From Thermoplasmata archaeon (lineage in GTDB: Archaea > Thermoplasmatota > Thermoplasmata > Lutacidiplasmatales > UBA184), in contig JASHUL010000177.1 of the NCBI GenBank assembly GCA_030039995.1, forward strand, positions 1 to 5,537: a DNA stretch of 5,537 bases, in the 5' to 3' direction. The notes under the pieces were generated by a model. That model did no database searches, was not told where the DNA came from, and saw only the letters and a program-made list of their open reading frames with translations. The position numbers and the translations under genes are program-made. Positions 1 to 5,068 of this stretch are shown one piece after another (position 1 is the first letter of the stretch; each line of letters opens with the position of its first letter).

Positions 1-1338
1 GAGAAGGGGGACGAGATCGTCGAGTTCGTGACCGAGGGGGTCCGCGCCCGGGTCTACGGGGAGCTGACGGAGACGCGGCGACGGCTCCTCCATCGCCGGG
101 TCGGCCGCGCCCTCGAGGCCCGCGGTCAGGCGAGCGAGTACGAGCTCGCCCGGCAGTTCTACCTCGGAAGGGACGACGCGAAGGCCGCCGAGTACAACTT
201 CCGTGCCGCGCTGAGCGCGATGCGCGGCTTCGCCTTCGAGACGGCGGTCCCGCACTTGGAGCGGGCGCTGGAAGCCGAACGTCGCCGGGCGGACCGGAGC
301 CCGGCGCGGGAGGCGCACATCCTGGTCGAGCTCGGCCGGTCGTTCGACGAGCTCGGGGATTTCCACCGGTCGGACGAGGTCCTCTCCGAGGCGGTGCTGC
401 TCGCGCGGCCCCGTCCGGAGCTCGGCGCCGAGCTCGGCCGGGCGCTGCTCGGACTCGCGCAGACGCGCCAGGACCAGGGGGAGTACGCGAGCGCGGAGGC
501 GCTCGCCCGGGAGGCGTACGGCCGGCTCGAGCGGGTCGGCTCGGCCCGGGAAGTGATGACGACCCATCGGGTCCTCGGGATCGTCTACTGGCGGCTCGGA
601 CGGCTCTCCGACGCGGAGCACCACCTCCGGCTCGCCCTCGACATCGCCGAGCGCGAAGGGACGTCGATCGAGCGGGGGCACGCGCTGGTCGACGTCGCCA
701 ACACGATGCTCCTGCGGGACGAGACGAAGTTCGCGGAGGCGCTGCGCCTCTACGAGCAGGCGGCCGAGCTGTTCGGCTCGGGGCAGGACCTCGGCGCCCG
801 CGCGCGGGTGCTCATGAACCGGGCGGTGCTCCTCTATTCGTCCGGTCGGCACTCCGAGGGGCTCGAGGGCCTCGACGCCGCGATCGAAGCGGCGGAACGC
901 TCCCGCTCGCCGATCTGGATGGGCTACTGCTACCTCAACCTCGCGCTGATGGAGGCGGAGCTCGGGAACGCCGACCGGGCGCGGCCAGCGCTCGAGCGGG
1001 CGGAGGGGTTCCTCACGCCGCTCGGCGACCGACTTGCGCCCGAGCAGCTGTCGCTCGCGCGCGGGCTGATCGCGGAGGCCGCGCACGACTTCGACTCGGC
1101 GGAGACGCATTTCGCGGACGCGCTGCGCCAGGCACGGGAGCTCAACGCCGAGCCCGAGGTGTCGGAGATCCTGTTCCGCCTGGCGCACGTCGCGTACTCC
1201 CGGGGGGACCTTCCGGCGGCCCGCGGCAAGCTCGCGGAGGCGCGCGAGGCCGGGCTGGACGCCAACCGCAGCGACCTCGCCGTCCGGGTCGCCGCGCTGG
1301 ACGCCGCGCTCTCCTCGGGCGCGGACCCCCACCGTTAA
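1..1338 (+). CDS. TPR-repeat protein, C-terminal part (STAND/AAA-ATPase type signalling protein), 5' end cut by window
   Basis: The reading frame is open from base 1 to a TAA stop (445 codons visible). The GTG at 28 is an internal Val codon rather than a convincing start, because the residues before it continue the same domain. Residues 6-40 (VTEGVRARVYGEL, then RRRLLHRRVGRALE) resemble the helical segment that closes the ATPase region in STAND/LuxR-like/adenylate-cyclase-associated AAA proteins. About nine TPR-like helix pairs follow, near residues 54-90, 105-135, 142-179, 185-219, 225-259, 266-299, 306-338, 349-380 and 386-418. They carry typical small and aromatic positions such as LGIVYWRLGRLSDAEHHLRL. 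No signal peptide or membrane segment is visible. TPR arrays of this kind are protein-binding scaffolds, and the missing N-terminus probably holds the P-loop ATPase and possibly a kinase, cyclase or DNA-binding domain. The partner and output cannot be told from here. The TPR and partial calls are firm; the STAND assignment is inference. Confidence 0.85.
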   Translation, partial: EKGDEIVEFVTEGVRARVYGELTETRRRLLHRRVGRALEARGQASEYELARQFYLGRDDAKAAEYNFRAALSAMRGFAFETAVPHLERALEAERRRADRSPAREAHILVELGRSFDELGDFHRSDEVLSEAVLLARPRPELGAELGRALLGLAQTRQDQGEYASAEALAREAYGRLERVGSAREVMTTHRVLGIVYWRLGRLSDAEHHLRLALDIAEREGTSIERGHALVDVANTMLLRDETKFAEALRLYEQAAELFGSGQDLGARARVLMNRAVLLYSSGRHSEGLEGLDAAIEAAERSRSPIWMGYCYLNLALMEAELGNADRARPALERAEGFLTPLGDRLAPEQLSLARGLIAEAAHDFDSAETHFADALRQARELNAEPEVSEILFRLAHVAYSRGDLPAARGKLAEAREAGLDANRSDLAVRVAALDAALSSGADPHR

Positions 1339-1340
1339 GG
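1335..1340 (+). promoter_or_regulatory. Candidate TATA-like box (TTAAGG) for the UbiE-family gene
   Basis: TTAAGG includes the TAA stop of the upstream TPR gene. The TTAA centre lies about 27 nt before the ATG at 1364, the normal archaeal TATA-to-start-site distance, so a leaderless transcript beginning at that ATG would fit. TTAA is found only three times in this GC-rich window, each time shortly upstream of a gene. The sequence and spacing are observed; promoter function is inferred. Confidence 0.45.
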
Positions 1341-1363
1341 TGGACTCCCCCGTCGCGGGCGGG

Positions 1364-2149
1364 ATGGCGGACGGCGGCGCCGCGCGGACAGCCGCGCGCG
1401 ACGGCTCGCCGTACCCGGACCGGCGGGACCCGGCGTTCGAGCGCGACGTGCGGCGGATGTTCGCCCACATCGCGGCGCGCTACGAGTGGTTCGACCACGT
1501 CGCGTCCGTGGGGAACGACCTCCTCTGGCGCCCCCGCGCGCTCTGGGCGCTCGACCGGTTCCGCGCGCCCGGACCGGTACGGCGCGTCCTCGACCTCGGA
1601 TGCGGCACCGGAGAGCTCACCCGGCTCACCGCGCGCCACTTCCCCGACGCCGAGGTGGTCGGGGTCGACTTCACCGCGGCGATGCTCGCGGTCGCCCGCC
1701 GCCGTACTCCGGCGGGACCGACGACGGTCGGCTACGGCCGGGCGACCGCGCTCCGCCTGCCGTTCTCGGACGGGGCGTTCGACGTCGCGACCAACGCGTT
1801 CCTGGTGCGCAACCTCGCCGACCTGGACGCCGCCCTCGGGGAGATGCGTCGGGTGCTGCGGCCGGGCGGCGTGCTCCTGATCCTCGAGATCACCGAGCCG
1901 ACGTCCTCCGCCGTCGCGTCGCTCTTCCACGCCTACTTCGACCACGTCGTCCCGTGGCTCGGCGCCGCGGTCGACAGCGCGGGGCCGTACCGGTACCTGC
2001 CGGAGTCGCTTCGTCGGTTGCCGCCGCGCCCGGCGTTCCGCGACGCGCTCCGACGGGCCGGCTTCGGCCGGGTCGACCTCGTGCCGCAGTCGATGGGGAT
2101 CGTCACGACGTTCTTGGCCGAGGCCGGAGCACCGGACCGCAGGGGTTAA
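1364..2149 (+). CDS. ubiE: UbiE/MenG-family quinone C-methyltransferase (class I SAM-dependent)
   Basis: The family transfers a methyl group from S-adenosylmethionine to a demethyl-quinol ring (menaquinone or ubiquinone biosynthesis) at the cytoplasmic membrane face. From the ATG the protein is 261 aa, close to the usual 230-260. The N-terminal signature RMFAHIAARYEWFDHVASVG (about residues 31-50) aligns with the UbiE VFDxxAxxYDxxNxxxSxG motif. SAM motif I is VLDLGCGTGELT (75-86), the acidic residue ending motif II is in VVGVDFTAAML (98-108), LPFSDGAFD is near 132-140, and VRN and RVLRPGG follow. The C-terminal YRYLPESLRRLP (209-220) and GIVTTF are also family-typical. An in-frame GTG at 1340 would add 8 low-complexity residues. 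I prefer the ATG because the TTAAGG box fits a leaderless start there. Two signature residues differ: Asp to Glu in the Tyr-Asp pair, and Asn to Asp three residues later. The exact quinone substrate is therefore unproven. An archaeal host would most likely use it for menaquinone-type quinones (menG). Confidence 0.83.
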   Translation: MADGGAARTAARDGSPYPDRRDPAFERDVRRMFAHIAARYEWFDHVASVGNDLLWRPRALWALDRFRAPGPVRRVLDLGCGTGELTRLTARHFPDAEVVGVDFTAAMLAVARRRTPAGPTTVGYGRATALRLPFSDGAFDVATNAFLVRNLADLDAALGEMRRVLRPGGVLLILEITEPTSSAVASLFHAYFDHVVPWLGAAVDSAGPYRYLPESLRRLPPRPAFRDALRRAGFGRVDLVPQSMGIVTTFLAEAGAPDRRG

Positions 2150-2151
2150 GG
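2146..2151 (+). promoter_or_regulatory. Candidate TATA-like box (TTAAGG) for the aminotransferase gene
   Basis: This is the same hexamer as at 1335, again merged with the preceding gene's TAA stop, and preceded by a purine run (AGGGG) that could serve as a BRE. A start site about 27 nt downstream would fall near 2175 and leave a leader of about 12 nt before the ATG at 2187. Function is inferred from position and from the rarity of TTAA. Confidence 0.42.
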
Positions 2152-2178
2152 GCCGCGCGCCCGCTCGGTCCTCGCAGC

Positions 2179-2182
2179 GAGG
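2179..2182 (+). promoter_or_regulatory. Weak Shine-Dalgarno (GAGG) for the aminotransferase
   Basis: GAGG lies 4 nt before the ATG at 2187. The spacer is short, but the site supports this ATG, which also fits a short leader from the predicted promoter. Confidence 0.35.
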
Positions 2183-2186
2183 CCCG

Positions 2187-3302
2187 ATGCCGTTCGACGC
2201 GTTCCGCTACGCCCACGCCCGGCGGAACGAGGTCGCCTGGCTCTCGCAGAACACGAACCACCTCGTCCCGCCGGACGTCGTGCGCGGGGCCCTCGAGGAA
2301 GCGATCCGGGAGCGCCGATACGAGGGGTACCCGTACGCGCCCGGCGACCCCGAGCTGCTCGAGCTCGTCGTCCACGACCTCGGGCTCTCCGGCCTCGTCC
2401 CGTTCCTCACGGCGGGCGGCACCGAGTCGCTCTACATGATCACGCGCGCACTCCTCGGCGCGGGCGACGAGGTCATCGCGTCCGACCCGAGCTACCTCAT
2501 CATCCATCGGTTCGTCGAGCTATCGGGGGCGCGGACGAAGAACCTCGACATCTACGCTCCTCCGTACCGGCTCACGGCCGACCGGGTGCGCGAGGCGATC
2601 GGCCCGAAGACGAAGATGATCCTGCTCATCGACCCACTGAACCCGCTCGGCTCGGGGTACCCGCGCGAGGAGGTCCGCGCCCTCGCCGAGATCGCCCACG
2701 ACCACCGGCTGCTCCTCCTCAACGACGTGACGTACCGGGACTTCTCGGACCGCCCGACGCTCGCCGCCGAGTTCGCGCCCGAGTCGACCGTGACCGTCTG
2801 GTCGGTGTCGAAGAACTGCGGCCTCGCGGGGCTCCGCATCGGCGGCTTCCTCGGCCCGGCCGACCGGGTGAAGGCGCTCGCCCGGTTCAACACGAACGAC
2901 CTCGGCGTCAACGTCCTCGCGCAGGTCGCGGCGACCGCGGCCCTGCGGACGAAGGCTCGGTGGTTCCCCGAGGTCAAGCGGCAAACGCGGGAGAACGGGG
3001 CCCGGGTCCGGGCCACGGTCGACGCTGTGCCCGGCGCGACGCTGCCGGTCTACCCGTCGCAGGCGAACATGATGGTCATCGACATCGCCCGTCTCGGGCT
3101 CTCGCCCGAGGCGGTCCAACAGGAGCTGCTCGAACGGCACGGAGTCTTCGTGCGCGCGGGGAACTATCTCTCGCCCGCGCACGGTCAGAAGTTCGTCCGG
3201 GTCTCGTTCTCCAATCCGCCCGCCGACCTCGACCGATTCGCCCGGGCGTTCCCCGAGGCGATCCGCGCGCTCTCCGCGCGGGCGCCGACCCCGACCGCCT
3301 AG
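2187..3302 (+). CDS. Fold-type I (class I/II) PLP-dependent aminotransferase, substrate unknown
   Basis: This 371-aa protein has the length and motif order of aspartate/histidinol-phosphate-type aminotransferases, which move an amino group between an amino acid and a 2-oxo acid using pyridoxal phosphate in the cytoplasm. Visible elements are the phosphate-binding AGGTES (76-81), Tyr103 in DPSY, Asn152 in LNPLGSG, the cofactor-ring Asp180 and Tyr183 in NDVTYRDF, the Schiff-base Lys209 in SVSKN with Arg217 in GLR, and the substrate-carboxylate Arg338 in FVRVSFS. Two motifs are unusual: NPLG instead of the common NPTG, and ND-V-T-Y where many relatives have DE-x-Y. The N-terminal substrate region reads WLSQNTNH (18-25) rather than the usual L-x-x-NE-x-P pattern. 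No biosynthetic neighbour identifies the substrate; the upstream gene makes quinone and the downstream gene is convergent. It could be an aspartate, aromatic or histidinol-phosphate aminotransferase or a side branch. The family is certain, the specificity is not. Confidence 0.88.
   Translation: MPFDAFRYAHARRNEVAWLSQNTNHLVPPDVVRGALEEAIRERRYEGYPYAPGDPELLELVVHDLGLSGLVPFLTAGGTESLYMITRALLGAGDEVIASDPSYLIIHRFVELSGARTKNLDIYAPPYRLTADRVREAIGPKTKMILLIDPLNPLGSGYPREEVRALAEIAHDHRLLLLNDVTYRDFSDRPTLAAEFAPESTVTVWSVSKNCGLAGLRIGGFLGPADRVKALARFNTNDLGVNVLAQVAATAALRTKARWFPEVKRQTRENGARVRATVDAVPGATLPVYPSQANMMVIDIARLGLSPEAVQQELLERHGVFVRAGNYLSPAHGQKFVRVSFSNPPADLDRFARAFPEAIRALSARAPTPTA
3299..3302. other. Shared palindromic stop: CTAG ends two convergent genes
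   Basis: The palindrome CTAG reads TAG on both strands, terminating the aminotransferase (3300-3302) and taw2 (3301-3299). The two coding regions therefore overlap by 4 nt with no intergenic terminator space. No T-run is visible around the junction. I saw no other CTAG in the window. Confidence 0.9.
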
Positions 3303-4177
3303 GTCGACGGCCGGACCCGCGCATCGACGACCACGTGCGTGCGCCCGGGACCGTACGGCTTCACCGTCCGGGTCGCGGGGGGCTCGGTGACCGACCCGCC
3401 GGTGCGGGCGACGGCCGCCTCGACCCGGGCCGCCGTGGCGTCCTGCGGGCCCCGCGCGTCTGCCACCGCGTGGACGTGGAGCCATCCTCCGTCGGGACGC
3501 ACGAGTTCGACCGCCCGACCGACCCACGGGACCGCGTCCGGCAGATAGCCGAGGAACACCCGGTCCGCCCCACCGCGGTCGAGCGGGACGCTCCGATTGT
3601 CGCCGAGCCGGGCGTCGACCCGGTCCGCGACCCGGTTCCGTTCGGCGTTCTCGAGGAGGTAGCGGTACGCGAGAGGGTTCTTCTCGACGGCGACCACGCG
3701 GGCCGCACGGCCGACGAGCGCGGCCGGGACCGCGAAGTACCCGATCCCCGCGAACAGGTCGACGACCGTCTCGCCGGGCCGGACGAGGTGTCCCGCCCGC
3801 TGACGCTCGGTCCGGTTCCCGGCGGCGAACATCAGCTCGGCGGCGTCCAGCCGCCAACGGATCCCGTGCTCGACCACCTCGGTCTCCGTCGCGGCCCCCG
3901 CGATCCGCTCGACCCGAGGGCGCCGGAGCTCCCCGTCGACCGGTCCGACCTGGGTGAGGACGGTCGCGACCCCCAGCTCCTGCCGCCACGCCTCCCCGAG
4001 GACACCGAGGTACGGCCGGTACGCCGCGGGCAACCGCAAGAGCAGCACGCGCCCGAGCCGCTGGTAGCCGGCGGGCATCGCGTCCGCGAGCCGGCCGGGC
4101 GCGACCCGGCGCAGCCGCGCCCGGACCCGGTCGGCGGGGGACCGGCGCGGTCCTCGCACGGTGCGGGCGGTCGACAT
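3299..4177 (-). CDS. taw2: Taw2: tRNA(Phe) G37 wyosine-pathway aminocarboxypropyl transferase (TYW2/Trm5-like)
   Basis: Taw2 transfers the 3-amino-3-carboxypropyl group of S-adenosylmethionine onto the tricyclic imG-14 base at position 37 of tRNA(Phe), after Trm5 and Taw1 have acted. This 292-aa protein has an N-terminal RNA-contacting part (about 35-105), then LDAAELMFAAGNRTERQR (110-127), SAM motif I VVDLFAGIGYF (138-148), VEKNPLAYRYLLEN (164-177; Glu165 is the expected ribose contact), LGDNR (191-195), and FLGYLP (208-213). The C-terminal KPYGPGRTHVVVD (273-285) matches archaeal TYW2 proteins. The GYLP motif, where Trm5 m1G37 methyltransferases have NLP, favours Taw2 over Trm5. The start ATG is the only usable one in frame after the upstream gene and is preceded directly by GGAGG. 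The gene begins 13 nt after the TrmB-family gene ends, which suggests co-transcription. The main alternative is a Trm5-type methyltransferase, less likely on these motifs. Confidence 0.85.
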   Translation of the reverse strand: MSTARTVRGPRRSPADRVRARLRRVAPGRLADAMPAGYQRLGRVLLLRLPAAYRPYLGVLGEAWRQELGVATVLTQVGPVDGELRRPRVERIAGAATETEVVEHGIRWRLDAAELMFAAGNRTERQRAGHLVRPGETVVDLFAGIGYFAVPAALVGRAARVVAVEKNPLAYRYLLENAERNRVADRVDARLGDNRSVPLDRGGADRVFLGYLPDAVPWVGRAVELVRPDGGWLHVHAVADARGPQDATAARVEAAVARTGGSVTEPPATRTVKPYGPGRTHVVVDARVRPST

Positions 4178-4182
4178 CCTCC
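4178..4182 (-). promoter_or_regulatory. GGAGG Shine-Dalgarno abutting the taw2 start
   Basis: A full GGAGG is read on the minus strand directly next to the ATG, with no spacer. It lies in the 13-nt gap after the regulator's TGA, consistent with translation within an operon. The zero spacing is unusual, but no upstream in-frame start exists and the next candidate (GTG, codon 7) has too long a spacer. Confidence 0.45.
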
Positions 4183-4190
4183 GTGGTCCG

Positions 4191-4946
4191 TCAGGGCGTC
4201 GCGGGTCCCGCGCCCGCTTCGAGGATGACCTCGAGGAACTGCTTCAGGTGCGCCGTCAGGATCGGATTGTCGGTGAACCCGCACGCCTCGAGGCCGGGCG
4301 CGGCGAGCAGCGCGTGCGCGCCGTCCGCGAGGACCTCGGTCGCGAGGAGGTTCTCCCGCGGGACGTACTCGACCCCCTCGGGGACGCGCTGCAAGGGCGA
4401 CGTGACGAACGTCACCCGGACGCCGCGCTTCACCGCATGCTGGATCTTCTTCGTCAGCTCGTCCCGGACCTCCGAGACCTGCGGCGTCGTCAGGATGAAC
4501 GTCTGCGTCGACTGGTCGAGCAGCTCCCCGATCTTCGCCACGACCTTGTCGTGGCCCGAGAGCAGGTAGACGAGCTGCGGCTCGCCGTGCTCGGCGACGA
4601 CCCGGTGGAGGTGGGCGAGCTTCTCGAAGACCTCCTGGATCGCCTCCTTCAAGCGGTCCGCGACCTCGAGCGGCGACGCCGGTCGGAACAGGATCGGCTT
4701 GCCGCCCGTCGGCTGGGCGTAGCCCTTCTCCGCGAGCGACTCGAGGACCTTGTACGCGCTCGTCCGGGGGATGCCCGCCGCCGTCGCGAGCGTGGCGGCG
4801 TCGCCGACACCCCGTGCGACGAGCGCGATGTACGCCCGGGCCTCGTACTGGGTCAGGCCGACCTTCCCGAGCACCTCGGCCGCGCGGCGGAACTCCTCGG
4901 ACGACTGATTCCCGAGGGCGACCGCGGCCTCCTCGATCGTCGGCAT
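4191..4946 (-). CDS. TrmB-family transcription regulator (winged HTH plus PLD-like effector domain)
   Basis: This 251-aa protein has the TrmB-type DNA-binding domain: LGKVGLTQYEARAYIALV (26-43), then the HTH AATLATAAGIPRTSAYKVLESLAEKG (50-75), with the recognition helix around 60-75 and the wing GGKPILFRPASP (81-92). A charged helix (93-118) probably dimerises. Residues 124-243 form an alpha/beta effector domain with LVYLLSGHDKVVAKIGELL and TQTFILTTP, resembling the PLD-like middle domain of TrmB proteins. It is about 90 residues shorter than the sugar-sensing Thermococcales TrmB and appears to lack that C-terminal sugar-binding module, so its ligand is unknown. The family name is unrelated to the tRNA m7G methyltransferase also called TrmB. 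The ATG is chosen because it is followed by the natural N-terminus and preceded by a TTAAG box. It leads a probable two-gene unit with taw2 and diverges from a membrane-protein gene, a common arrangement for a regulator and its target. Confidence 0.9.
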   Translation of the reverse strand: MPTIEEAAVALGNQSSEEFRRAAEVLGKVGLTQYEARAYIALVARGVGDAATLATAAGIPRTSAYKVLESLAEKGYAQPTGGKPILFRPASPLEVADRLKEAIQEVFEKLAHLHRVVAEHGEPQLVYLLSGHDKVVAKIGELLDQSTQTFILTTPQVSEVRDELTKKIQHAVKRGVRVTFVTSPLQRVPEGVEYVPRENLLATEVLADGAHALLAAPGLEACGFTDNPILTAHLKQFLEVILEAGAGPATP

Positions 4947-4970
4947 GCGGGGTCGCTCGGGCGGACGGAG

Positions 4971-4980
4971 GACGGCCGTC
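4971..4980. promoter_or_regulatory. Perfect 10-bp palindrome GACGGCCGTC, candidate operator
   Basis: The palindrome abuts the regulator's TTAA box on its downstream side, so a bound dimer would cover the region between the TATA-like box and the predicted start site. A related CGGACG lies 4 nt away at 4962-4967. The palindrome is observed; operator function is inferred, and GC-rich DNA makes such palindromes fairly likely by chance. Confidence 0.35.
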
Positions 4981-4984
4981 TTAA
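4979..4984 (-). promoter_or_regulatory. Candidate TATA-like box (TTAAGA) for the TrmB-family gene
   Basis: On the minus strand TTAAGA is centred about 36 nt before the ATG at 4946. This predicts a start site near 4955 and a leader of about 9 nt. It is the third and last TTAA in the window. Confidence 0.45.
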
Positions 4985-5014
4985 CGATGCTCCCGGGGGT
5001 TCGGCGACAAACCC

Positions 5015-5020
5015 ATTAGC
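5015..5020 (+). promoter_or_regulatory. Weak candidate TATA-like box (ATTAGC) for the membrane-protein gene
   Basis: This is the most AT-rich patch (AAACCCATTAG, 5009-5019) in the divergent region on the plus-strand side. A start site about 27 nt downstream would leave a leader of about 25 nt before the GTG at 5069. It is a poorer match than the TTAA boxes. Confidence 0.22.
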
Positions 5021-5031
5021 GCGAGCGGGCT

Positions 5032-5045
5032 CGGACGACCGTCCG
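5032..5045. promoter_or_regulatory. Inverted repeat CGGACG-AC-CGTCCG, candidate operator
   Basis: Six-base arms are separated by 2 nt, lying between the weak ATTAGC box and the GTG start of the membrane-protein gene. The CGGACG half-site recurs at 4962-4967 near the regulator's promoter, so one regulator could bind both sides of the divergent region. This is inference from sequence symmetry only. Confidence 0.33.
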
Positions 5046-5068
5046 CGGTTTCGGCCGGGGGCGATCGA

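Noticed and set aside
1142..1945. Minus-strand open frame of 267 codons antisense to the TPR and methyltransferase genes
   Set aside because: It spans the junction of two well-supported plus-strand genes, and its composition is that of a shadow frame.
1486..2439. Plus-strand open frame of 317 codons overlapping the methyltransferase and the aminotransferase start
   Set aside because: It is out of frame with both real genes, its translation is almost entirely Arg, Pro, Gly and Ala, and there is no domain.
2520..3989. Minus-strand open frame of 489 codons across the aminotransferase and the end of taw2
   Set aside because: It is antisense to two genes with clear catalytic motifs, its translation is low-complexity and rich in Arg, Gly and Pro, and it has no recognisable domain. 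Long shadow frames are expected in DNA this GC-rich.
4147..4159. Alternative downstream GTG start for taw2 (codon 7)
   Set aside because: The GGAGG would then be about 21 nt upstream, too far for normal ribosome binding, while the ATG directly follows it.
3303..4177. Possibility that the tRNA enzyme is Trm5 (m1G37 methyltransferase)
   Set aside because: The motif after the SAM domain reads GYLP rather than the NLP of Trm5, and the C-terminal KPYGPG-THVVVD pattern matches TYW2-type proteins. It is retained only as a minor alternative.
2960..4228. Plus-strand open frame of 422 codons through the end of the aminotransferase and all of taw2
   Set aside because: It is out of frame with the aminotransferase and antisense to taw2, with Arg/Pro/Asp-rich composition and no motifs.
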